A stretch of 64,000 nucleotides of DNA from NCBI RefSeq assembly GCF_904528075.1, contig NZ_LR882035.1, positions 2,790,001 to 2,854,000 of the forward strand. The letters run 5' to 3'. Under the pieces are notes generated by a model. The model did no database searches. It was not told where the DNA came from and saw only the letters and a program-made list of their open reading frames with translations. Position numbers and translations under genes: made by a program. Below, one piece after another: positions 55,247-62,610 of the stretch; the first letter of the stretch is position 1, and each line of letters starts with the position of its first letter. The stretch comes from Agreia sp. COWG (GTDB taxonomy: Bacteria > Actinomycetota > Actinomycetes > Actinomycetales > Microbacteriaceae).

Positions 55247-55265
55247 AGAAAAAGGGGACATCATC

Positions 55266-55655
55266 ATGCTCATCGCTTCCATCGTGATCGCCGCGCTTGC
55301 CGCCGTGCTGCACGTCTACATCTTCTTCATGGAGTCGCTGGCATGGGACGGTCCGGCCGCCCGCAAGACCTTCGGACCGGCGACGTCGGCCGAAGTCGAG
55401 ATCACGAGGCCGTTCGCCTACAACCAGGGTTTCTACAATCTGTTCCTGGCCATCGTCACGATCATCGGCATCGTGTTCATGCTGGTCACCGCCTCGCCCG
55501 TCGGGCCGGCACTGGTTCTCGTGGGCACGGGTTCGATGCTCGCCGCCGCAATCGTGCTCTTCGCGAGTTCTCCCGACAAGCGGCCCGCGGCCATCAAGCA
55601 GGGCACACTGCCGCTTCTCGCCGTGATCGCGACCGTCGTCGCGCTCTTCGTCTGA
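55266..55655 (+). CDS. DUF1304 membrane protein
   Basis: A 129-residue protein with four hydrophobic helices. HVYIFFMESLAW and FAYNQGFYNLFLAI are the family's conserved pieces. AAAAGGGGACATCATC precedes the ATG. It is the first gene behind the promoter at 55202 and lies 80 bases before the alcohol dehydrogenase gene. Function unknown; often found near TetR genes and oxidoreductases. Confidence 0.88.
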   Translation: MLIASIVIAALAAVLHVYIFFMESLAWDGPAARKTFGPATSAEVEITRPFAYNQGFYNLFLAIVTIIGIVFMLVTASPVGPALVLVGTGSMLAAAIVLFASSPDKRPAAIKQGTLPLLAVIATVVALFV

Positions 55656-55735
55656 GTCGAGAGCCTCGCCCGACACCGCTTTTCACCGTGACACAGAACC
55701 ATCACCACCCGAGCTACACAGAAAGTGAGATCGCC

Positions 55736-56713
55736 ATGCGCGCCATCATCCACCACGAATTCGGAGACCCCGCCGAGGTCCTCGCCGTCGAAGACGTCGC
55801 CACCCCGCAGCCCGGTGCCGGTGAGGTGCGCGTTCGCACCCTGCTGAGCCCGATCCACAACCACGACCTCTGGACGATCCGCGGCACCTACGGCTTCAAG
55901 CCCGAGCTGCCCGCGCAGGCCGGAACCGAGGCCGTCGGCGTGGTCGACGCCCTCGGCGAGGGCGTCACCACCCTCCAGCTCGGCCAGCGCGTCGCGACCG
56001 GGGGAACCTTCGGCGTCTGGGCTGAGTTCTTCACCGCCAAGGCTGCGTCGCTCATTCCCGTGCCCGACTCCCTGTCTGACGAGGTGGCATCGCAGCTCGT
56101 ATCCATGCCGTTCAGCGCGATCAGTCTTCTCGACACCCTCGCCCTCGGCGAGGGAGACTGGCTGATCCAGAACGCCGCGAACGGTGCCGTCGGCCGCCTC
56201 GTCGCCCAGCTGGCCGTGGCCCGCGGCATCAAGGTCGTCGGCCTGGTCCGGCGTTCCGCCGGAGTCGACGAGCTCAAGGCCCAGGGCATCGACAACATCG
56301 TCGCGACCGACGTCGAGGGGTGGAAGGACACCGTCGCCGAGATCACCAACGGCGCGCCCATCTCGGTGGGAGTCGACTCCGTCGGCGGACAGGCATCCGG
56401 TGACATCGTGTCGCTGCTGGCCGAGAACGGCCGCCTCGTCGTCTTCGGGGCGATGGATGCCCCGACCATGGAGATCGGCTCCGGCCCCGTGATCTTCAAG
56501 AGCATCTCGGTCGTCGGCTTCTGGGGAAGCAAGGTCATGGGCGCGATGGACGCCGCCAAGCGCGGCGCCCTGCTCGGCGAGCTGGTCACCCGCATCGGCG
56601 AGGGCGTGCTCACCCTTCCGGTCGAGAAGACCTACTCGTTCGACGACGCCCGCACGGCTGCGGCTGCGAACTTCGCTCCTGGTCGCAGCGGAAAGATCCT
56701 GCTGCGCCCGTAG
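55736..56713 (+). CDS. zinc-independent alcohol dehydrogenase/quinone oxidoreductase
   Basis: A 325-residue medium-chain oxidoreductase of the quinone reductase type. The GroES-like part (about 1-125) has the QAGTEAVGVVDALGEGV motif; the Rossmann part has NAANGAVGRLVAQLA (the nucleotide loop AxxGxxG). Structural and catalytic zinc Cys clusters are absent. Likely NADPH-dependent reduction of enones or quinones. GAAAGTGAGATCGCC precedes the ATG. Probable TetR target with DUF1304. Confidence 0.9.
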   Translation: MRAIIHHEFGDPAEVLAVEDVATPQPGAGEVRVRTLLSPIHNHDLWTIRGTYGFKPELPAQAGTEAVGVVDALGEGVTTLQLGQRVATGGTFGVWAEFFTAKAASLIPVPDSLSDEVASQLVSMPFSAISLLDTLALGEGDWLIQNAANGAVGRLVAQLAVARGIKVVGLVRRSAGVDELKAQGIDNIVATDVEGWKDTVAEITNGAPISVGVDSVGGQASGDIVSLLAENGRLVVFGAMDAPTMEIGSGPVIFKSISVVGFWGSKVMGAMDAAKRGALLGELVTRIGEGVLTLPVEKTYSFDDARTAAAANFAPGRSGKILLRP

Positions 56714-56723
56714 CGCATTCGTT

Positions 56724-56805
56724 CCGTTCAACAGCACGATCTTCGGGGACGCCGGAGTGGCGAACGCCGACACTCCGCAGCCCGCGAAGTCGTCCTGTTG
56801 AACGG
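56724..56805. repeat. long inverted repeat, family 1 copy B
   Basis: 16-bp arms CCGTTCAACAGCACGA (56724-56739) and complement (56790-56805, one mismatch) with a further CTTCG/CGAAG step and an inner CGGAGTG/CACTCCG hairpin. It begins 10 bases after the stop, as copy A does. The arm matches copy A at 10045. Confidence 0.88.
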
Positions 56806-56934
56806 AGCGGCTACTCACAGCCTCGCGCCTTCCGCCTCCCCGCGGTCCCCGGGACCGATTGAGAAGTGTGACGCGTCAATGCGAGAGCGGATGCTTGTTG
56901 GACTTCGCGGGGTCGGCGCGCGCAGGCTGGATGC

Positions 56935-57903
56935 ATGGAATACACCCACCTCGGAAGAACCGGCCTACGCGTCTCACGCGTCGTGCTGGGCACGATGAAC
57001 TTCGGCCCGCAGACGAGCGAAGACGACTCGCACAAGATCATGGATGCCGCGCACGCGCAGGGCGTCAACTTCTTCGACACGGCCAACGTCTACGGCCAGA
57101 GCCTGGGCAAGGGCGCCACCGAAGAGATCGTCGGACGCTTCTTCGCGCAGGGCGGCGGCCGACGAGCAAAGACCGTGCTCGCCACCAAGCTCTACGGCGA
57201 TATGACCGACTACCCGAACGACGGCAAGCTCTCAGCCCTGAACATCCGGCGGGCCCTCGACGCCAGTCTGACGCGCCTCAAGACCGACTACGTCGACCTC
57301 TACCAGTTCCACCACGTCGACAGGGCGACGCCGTGGGAGGAGATCTGGCAGGCCATCGAGGTGGCCGTGCAGCAGGGCAAGATCCTCTACGCGGGCTCGA
57401 GCAACTTCGCCGGCTGGCACATCGCTCAGGCGCAGGAGGCCGCGAAGGCCCGCCACTTCACCGGGCTCGTGAGCGAGCAGTCGATCTACAACCTCATCGT
57501 GCGCGACGTGGAGCGCGAGGTTCTTCCCGCCGCACAGGCCTACGGGCTCGGTGTGATCCCGTGGTCGCCGCTGCAGGGCGGTCTCCTCGCGGGCGTGCTC
57601 GATAAAGAGGCAGACGGCTCGCGTCGCCGTTCGCGTTCTGCAGAAGAGGTCGATCGTCTGCGACCCCAGCTCGAGCAGTACGAGGCCTTCGCCAAGGAGC
57701 TCGGCCACACGCCCGGCGAACTCGCCCTCGCCTGGCTGCTGCACCAGCCCGCCGTCACGGCACCGATCACCGGCCCGCGCACCATGGAGCAGCTCGACAC
57801 GGCCATCGCCTCGGTCGACATCGCGCTCGATGCGGATGCCCTGGGCCGGCTCGACGAGATCTTCCCCGGCCACAAGAGCGCCCCCGAGGACTACGCCTGG
57901 TAA
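56935..57903 (+). CDS. aldo/keto reductase
   Basis: A 322-residue TIM-barrel NADPH reductase of the AKR superfamily. The catalytic tetrad is visible as Asp/Tyr in FFDTANVYGQ, Lys in VLATKLYG and His in LYQFHHVD. The C-terminal cofactor loop is PITGPRTMEQL. The ATG at 56935 fits the family. It may be co-transcribed with the second AKR gene 79 bases downstream. Substrate unknown. Confidence 0.92.
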   Translation: MEYTHLGRTGLRVSRVVLGTMNFGPQTSEDDSHKIMDAAHAQGVNFFDTANVYGQSLGKGATEEIVGRFFAQGGGRRAKTVLATKLYGDMTDYPNDGKLSALNIRRALDASLTRLKTDYVDLYQFHHVDRATPWEEIWQAIEVAVQQGKILYAGSSNFAGWHIAQAQEAAKARHFTGLVSEQSIYNLIVRDVEREVLPAAQAYGLGVIPWSPLQGGLLAGVLDKEADGSRRRSRSAEEVDRLRPQLEQYEAFAKELGHTPGELALAWLLHQPAVTAPITGPRTMEQLDTAIASVDIALDADALGRLDEIFPGHKSAPEDYAW

Positions 57904-57938
57904 GCGTCTCTGGGGCCGCACGCGCCCCACTCGACCAA

Positions 57939-57972
57939 CGACAACACGAGAAAAAGCGACAACACGAGAAAA
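57939..57972 (+). repeat. 16-bp direct repeat in the AKR intergenic region
   Basis: CGACAACACGAGAAAA occurs at 57939-57954 and 57957-57972, ending next to the AGAGGAGAAGC ribosome site of the second AKR gene. Confidence 0.8.
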
Positions 57973-57982
57973 GAGGAGAAGC

Positions 57983-58843
57983 ATGAAGCAACGCACCATC
58001 GGAGACATCCAGGTCAGCGCCATCGGCCTGGGCGGCATGCCCATGGCCATCGAGGGCCGGCCTGACGAGGCCCGGTCGATCGCCACGATCCACGCCGCAC
58101 TCGACGCAGGGATCACCCTGATCGACACCGCCGACGCCTACCACCTGGCGGCGGCCGACGAAGTCGGCCACAATGAGCTGCTCATCGCCAAGGCCCTCAA
58201 GAGCTACGGCGAAGACACCTCGGGCGTGCTGGTCGCCACCAAAGGCGGCCACCTGCGACCGGAGCCCGGCGCGTGGGCCCAGAACGGGCATCCCGAGTAC
58301 CTGAAGCGGGCGGCCGAGGCCTCGGCCAAGCGGCTGGGCGTGGAGTCGATCGGCCTGTACCAGTTCCACCGGCCAGATCCCGCGGTGCCCTATGCCGACT
58401 CGATCGGCGCGCTCGTGGAGCTTCTGGATGCGGGCACCATCCGCATGGCCGGTATCTCGAATGCCGACCCGGGCCAGATTCGCCAGGCCGACGAGATCCT
58501 CGGCGGCCGACTGGTGTCGGTGCAGAACCAGTTCTCGCCGAAGTTCCGCTCGAGCGAACCCGAGCTCGCCCTCGCCGACGAGATGTCGATCGCGTTCTTG
58601 CCGTGGAGCCCTCTCGGAGGAATCACGGGTGCGAGCACGCTCGGCGACAGTTACGAGGCATTCGGCCGCATCGCCCGAGACCGCGGAGTCACCCCGCAGA
58701 TCGTGTGCCTCGCGTGGGAGCTCGCGAAGTCGCCGCACGTCATCCCCATCCCCGGTGCCTCGCGCCCGGAGTCGATCACGAATTCGGCCCTCGCGGCCGA
58801 CTTCGAGCTCACTGCCGAGGAGTTCGCGGCGCTCGACGCCTAA
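57983..58843 (+). CDS. aldo/keto reductase, second copy
   Basis: A 286-residue AKR-superfamily enzyme, only distantly similar to the first. The tetrad is Asp/Tyr in LIDTADAYH, Lys in VATKGGH and His in LYQFHRPD; the cofactor loop is PIPGASRPESI. AGAGGAGAAGC gives a strong ribosome site for the ATG at 57983. It is the last gene of the plus-strand group and ends 41 bases from the convergent LysR gene. Confidence 0.92.
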   Translation: MKQRTIGDIQVSAIGLGGMPMAIEGRPDEARSIATIHAALDAGITLIDTADAYHLAAADEVGHNELLIAKALKSYGEDTSGVLVATKGGHLRPEPGAWAQNGHPEYLKRAAEASAKRLGVESIGLYQFHRPDPAVPYADSIGALVELLDAGTIRMAGISNADPGQIRQADEILGGRLVSVQNQFSPKFRSSEPELALADEMSIAFLPWSPLGGITGASTLGDSYEAFGRIARDRGVTPQIVCLAWELAKSPHVIPIPGASRPESITNSALAADFELTAEEFAALDA

Positions 58844-58852
58844 CCTCGACGT

Positions 58853-58901
58853 TGGTGCCCGCGCCGCTGGTGCCCTCGACGCTCTTACGCCGCGGGCACC
58901 A
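58853..58901. repeat. inverted repeat at a convergent junction
   Basis: Perfect 11-bp arms TGGTGCCCGCG (58853-58863) and complement (58891-58901). The right arm lies in the last codons of the LysR gene. Confidence 0.75.
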
Positions 58902-59775
58902 GCGCAGGCCGCCGCAGCCGCCCGACGAGGGCAGCGGCGGCCGGCGCAGCGCGGCGCGGAACGGCGATCGCCGTCGTCCACACCAGAGCGTCGTGCACCA
59001 CAGGAACAGCCGCGAGCTGCTCGGGGCGCTTCAGCGCGAAGTGCGCGGGAACGACCGCGATACCGAGGCCGTAGCCCACGAGGTCGAGCAGCGATCCCAC
59101 ATCGCCGACCTCGAGTTCCACCGAGTGGGCGATGCCGTCCAGCGCGAACGCTCGGTCGGCGAGCACCCGAGCGGCCCACCCGTCTGCGAAGCCGACAAAG
59201 GTCTCGCCGGCGAGCTCGCCGATGTCGACCCGATCGCGGCGGCCGGCCAGCGCATGGTCGGGGTGGCACAGCACCACGAAGCCTTCGGAGGCCACGGGCA
59301 GCAGCTCGACGGCCGACGGGGTCGCGCCGCAGTCTGCGACGAGCGCGAGGTCGAGCAGCCCGTTCGCGACCTGCTCGATGAGCTGCGTCGAGCCGGCGAA
59401 GCCGAGCCGCACCGACACGGCCGGATGCGAGAGCCTGAAGTCTGCGAGCTCGCGCGGCAGGTGCGGTCCGCCGAGGCACTGCTCGGTTCCGATGCGCAGC
59501 GTGCCGCCCAGCACGCCGCGCACGGCGAGAACGGCGTCGCGGGCGGCGGCGGCGCTCGAGACCGCCCGCTGCGACTCCTCGAGCATCGCGGTTCCCGCCG
59601 GAGTGAGCTGCACACGCCGCGTGCTGCGGGTGAACAGCGTCGTTCCCAGCTCAGCCTCGAGCGCCCTGATCGACGCCGACAGGCCCGACTGCGAGATCTG
59701 CAGCGACTCGGCGGCCCGAGTGAAATGCTGGTGCTCGGCGACGGCCACGAAGTGCTCAAGCTGGCGGAGTTCCAT
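58885..59775 (-). CDS. LysR-family regulator
   Basis: A 296-residue regulator with an N-terminal winged helix (about 1-60; QHFTRAAESLQISQSGLSASIRALE) and a LysR substrate-binding domain (about 88-290). It is divergent from the methyltransferase gene and convergent with the AKR genes. Its target cannot be told; LysR regulators of redox enzymes are common. Effector unknown. Confidence 0.9.
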   Translation of the reverse strand: MELRQLEHFVAVAEHQHFTRAAESLQISQSGLSASIRALEAELGTTLFTRSTRRVQLTPAGTAMLEESQRAVSSAAAARDAVLAVRGVLGGTLRIGTEQCLGGPHLPRELADFRLSHPAVSVRLGFAGSTQLIEQVANGLLDLALVADCGATPSAVELLPVASEGFVVLCHPDHALAGRRDRVDIGELAGETFVGFADGWAARVLADRAFALDGIAHSVELEVGDVGSLLDLVGYGLGIAVVPAHFALKRPEQLAAVPVVHDALVWTTAIAVPRRAAPAAAALVGRLRRPALVPAA

Positions 59776-59852
59776 AAGGAATCCAGCGTACTGCGGCGCT
59801 CTTTGCGCAGACTCCGCGGGCCCTGCCAGCCTCGCGTCCTTAAACTCGGAGC

Positions 59853-60602
59853 ATGGCCCGCGACACTGAGCACGCCCTCTCGTTCGGACGCAACGTCGGC
59901 GACTACGACAGCGGCCGACCGAGTTACCCGCCAGCGGCGATCGACTGGATGCTCACGGAGACCGGCAGGGTTCGCCCGGTCTCGCGGATGGTCGATGTGG
60001 GTGCCGGAACGGGAAAGTTCACGGCCGGTCTCCTCGGCCGCGGTCTGCAGCTGACGGCGGTGGAGCCCGACGCAGCGATGCGCCAGCGGCTCGCCGAGAA
60101 TTCGCCGTCGGTGACGGTCCTCGAGGGCACGGGCGAGCGCCTGCCACTGCCCGATGCGAGCGCAGATCTGGTGACGTTCGCGCAGGCGTGGCACTGGGTC
60201 GACGTGTCCGCGACATCCGGCGAGGTGGCTCGCGTGCTGACCCCGGGCGGCGCGCTGGCGCTGGTCTGGAACATCCGGGACGAGGCCGTCGACTGGGTGC
60301 GCCGGCTGGGGGAGGTGATGGGCTCATCCGCCGCAGAGCTGTACGACAGCGTGACGCCGCCGGTCGGCGCCCCGCTCGAGCGCCAGGCGCACGCCCAGTT
60401 CGAGTGGGTGAATGACATGACGCGACCGCAGCTGCTGGCGATGGTCGCCTCGCGCAGCTACGTGATCACGATGGCCGAGGCCCACCGGGCTGCCATGTTC
60501 GAGCGCCTCGGCGAGCTGCTCGACACGCATCCGGAGCTGGCCGGCCGCACGAGCTACCCCGTGCCGTACCTCACGCGCGTGACGATCGCCAGGGTCGTCT
60601 AG
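59853..60602 (+). CDS. SAM-dependent methyltransferase
   Basis: A 249-residue class I methyltransferase. Motif I is VDVGAGTGKFTAGL (about 48-61), motif II is AVEPDAAM, and ASADLVTFAQAWHWVD is the motif of the Methyltransf_11 group. The substrate domain is short. It is divergent from the LysR gene at 77 bases distance. A clear intrinsic terminator follows at 60687. Confidence 0.9.
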   Translation: MARDTEHALSFGRNVGDYDSGRPSYPPAAIDWMLTETGRVRPVSRMVDVGAGTGKFTAGLLGRGLQLTAVEPDAAMRQRLAENSPSVTVLEGTGERLPLPDASADLVTFAQAWHWVDVSATSGEVARVLTPGGALALVWNIRDEAVDWVRRLGEVMGSSAAELYDSVTPPVGAPLERQAHAQFEWVNDMTRPQLLAMVASRSYVITMAEAHRAAMFERLGELLDTHPELAGRTSYPVPYLTRVTIARVV

Positions 60603-60686
60603 CGCCGAGCCGGCTCGCGCGCGGCTTCGGCAGCCACGTCGCATCTTCGGGATCGGTGCTCGTCTCACGGGTCGAGACGTGTCGTT

Positions 60687-60718
60687 ACGCCCTTCCCTGC
60701 CGGCGGGAAGGGCGTTTT
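60687..60718 (+). terminator. intrinsic terminator after the methyltransferase gene
   Basis: The perfect 11-bp stem ACGCCCTTCCC/GGGAAGGGCGT has a seven-base loop and ends in TTTT. It is the only classic terminator with a T-tract that I see in the window. Confidence 0.85.
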
Positions 60719-60888
60719 CTCACACCTCGAGCTTCGACTCACGCCCGCGAAGGGCACTTTCTCACACCTCGAGCATCGACTCACGCCCGCGCGCTTCTGC
60801 GAGCGGTCAGTCGGCAGTCAGCCCAATCGGCCGTCAGCCCAATCAGCCGTCAGCACCAAGCGAACGCCGAGCACCGAGCGAACGCCGA
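60708..60888. repeat. three adjacent tandem-repeat arrays
   Basis: A 42-bp unit occurs twice (60708-60749 and 60750-60791, three mismatches). A 16-bp unit GTCAGCCCAATCRGCC follows at 60817-60832 and 60833-60848 with a partial third, then an 18-bp unit GCACCRAGCGAACGCCGA at 60853-60870 and 60871-60888. The 304-base stretch 60603-60906 has no gene; these arrays and the terminator are all I see in it. Confidence 0.88.
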
Positions 60889-60906
60889 ACGCCACTCCGC
60901 AGCGAG

Positions 60907-61704
60907 CTAGCGCCGGGCGGCCTCGCGAGCGGCCTCGGCAGCCCGCTTCGCCTCGCGACGTTTTTCGCGGGCGGAATCTGCCGCAGCGGCCTCGGCGACC
61001 GTGGGTGCCGTGCCCCCGAGCGAGCGCGGCTGCCACCACTGGCCCGTGCCGTCGACGGGATACTCGGCCTGCAGCGTGTCGACCATGCCCTGCAGCCTCT
61101 GCCGCAACGTCTCGGTGACGGCCGAGATGTCGTCGGAGGCGCCGACCGTGATCGGCTCGCCGAACGAGTAGTGAACGGCGACCCCGAACCTGTCTCGCAC
61201 CCGGATCTTCTGGTTCTTGGTCAGCAGTCGCTGCCCGCCCCACACGGCGACCGGGATGATCGGTACCCCTGCCTGCTGGGCGAGCCGGGCGGCACCGGTC
61301 TTCAGCTCGCGCACGGTGAACGAGGCACTGACTCCTGCCTCGGGAAAGACTCCGACGAGCTCGCCGGCACGCAGCGCGGCCACCGCGTCGGCGAAGGCAG
61401 CCGCTCCGGCCTTCATGTCGACCGAGATGTGCTGCATGCCGCGCAGCAGCCAGCCGACGACGGGCTTGTCGAACGCCCGCTTCGTGGCCATGAACCGGAT
61501 GCGACGACGATTGTGCAGCCACGTCTGCCACTCGACGAGCGCGAACTCGAGATAGCCGAAGTGAGTCATCGCGACGACGGCACCGCCGGAGTGCGGGATG
61601 TTCTCGACGCCCTGGGCGCTGCGCGTGATGCGGAGCCCCGCGAAAAGACCGCGGCCCAGGGCCACCGCCGTGGAGTAGATGGGTTCGCTGCTGCGCCTCG
61701 TCAT
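60907..61704 (-). CDS. lysophospholipid acyltransferase family protein (PlsC-like)
   Basis: A 265-residue membrane-associated acyltransferase of the PlsC family. The usual HX4D box reads H48-FGYL-E53 in MTHFGYLEFAL, so Asp is replaced by Glu. The second box is VFPEAGVS in place of FPEGTRS. GVPIIPVAVWGG follows. The C-terminus is Ala/Arg/Lys-rich. The ATG at 61704 follows GAGGCGC. Likely acylates a lysolipid; the substrate is unproven. Confidence 0.85.
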   Translation of the reverse strand: MTRRSSEPIYSTAVALGRGLFAGLRITRSAQGVENIPHSGGAVVAMTHFGYLEFALVEWQTWLHNRRRIRFMATKRAFDKPVVGWLLRGMQHISVDMKAGAAAFADAVAALRAGELVGVFPEAGVSASFTVRELKTGAARLAQQAGVPIIPVAVWGGQRLLTKNQKIRVRDRFGVAVHYSFGEPITVGASDDISAVTETLRQRLQGMVDTLQAEYPVDGTGQWWQPRSLGGTAPTVAEAAAADSAREKRREAKRAAEAAREAARR

Positions 61705-61759
61705 GCGCCTCAGAGTAGCCGTCTCGCCTGCCAAACCCCGGGGCGGCCCGGGGAGCTTG

Positions 61760-62035
61760 TCATCCTCGGCGGTCGGCCTCGGTGATGCCGCCATGCGCAT
61801 CGGGGCGGGGGTAGGTGCGCGAGGCCGGCGTGTGGTCTTCGGCGGCCAGGGTGTCGCTCTCGGGCCGACCGTAGGCATCCGGATCGGGAACCGTCGAAGC
61901 GTCGTCGACCGTGACGAGACCGTCGATGTCGCTGTCTCCGATGCCCTCGGCACGGTTCTGGATCCACTCCTGCGCGGCCGCGCGATCGCGCTGCTCGTCG
62001 GAGGGGCGGGCCCGTGCAGTGTCGTCACTCGTCAT
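61760..62035 (-). CDS. small acidic hypothetical protein, 91 aa
   Basis: A 91-residue Asp-rich hydrophilic protein (EWIQNRAEGIGDSDIDGLVTVDD) without signal peptide, membrane segment or cysteine. The frame shows the GC-rich codon bias of real genes. No strong ribosome site is visible before the ATG. It lies 55 bases upstream of the acyltransferase gene on the same strand. Function unknown. Confidence 0.6.
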   Translation of the reverse strand: MTSDDTARARPSDEQRDRAAAQEWIQNRAEGIGDSDIDGLVTVDDASTVPDPDAYGRPESDTLAAEDHTPASRTYPRPDAHGGITEADRRG

Positions 62036-62170
62036 GGCGAAAGCCTACGGCGGCCTCGACTCGCTCGGGCGGTGTCGGCGCCACATCCGGGCGCTCCTTT
62101 GTTGCCGAACCGTGCGAAAATGGGGAATCGACCCACATACCGGGTCGAGAACCAGGAGACCCCGATACTC

Positions 62171-62545
62171 ATGGCAAACGCCGGATCCAAATGCCCTGTC
62201 TGCTTACGCACCGTGGCGGTGGGCATCGTCTCGCAGACGCTGGTGCAGCACGAAGACAAGACCGGCTTCCGCTGCGCCGGATCGGGCACCAGCCCGGGCG
62301 CCGGTCGGCCGGCGGCCGCGCCGCGCAAGACCGCAGCGACCAGCACCCCTCGCACCAGCACCAGTTCCGCCGCCAAGCGGACGAGCCCGGCCACCAAGGG
62401 TGGCGTCACCGTGCGCCGCATCGAGGTCGACCCCGAGATCCTCGCACGCCGGCAAGAGAAGCAGGAGCGCATCCGCGAGGAGCGTGCGGCCGCTGCGCGC
62501 GATCGTAACGACGCCAACATCTCGTACTTCGACGAGCTGCGCTAG
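62171..62545 (+). CDS. small protein with N-terminal CxxC motif
   Basis: A 124-residue protein. CPVC at about 8-11 and a Cys near 35 (FRCAGSG) look like half of a zinc ribbon. A Thr/Ser/Ala/Pro-rich basic linker follows, then a charged helix (RRQEKQERIREERAAA) and the conserved tail ANISYFDELR. AGGAG lies 14 bases before the ATG. Resembles uncharacterised actinobacterial proteins; function unknown. Confidence 0.75.
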   Translation: MANAGSKCPVCLRTVAVGIVSQTLVQHEDKTGFRCAGSGTSPGAGRPAAAPRKTAATSTPRTSTSSAAKRTSPATKGGVTVRRIEVDPEILARRQEKQERIREERAAAARDRNDANISYFDELR

Positions 62546-62610
62546 GCGATTCCGGCCAGGGAACGACTCGCACCCCTCCCCCGTTCGGGGGTATGCGAGA
62601 TACTGGGGAC

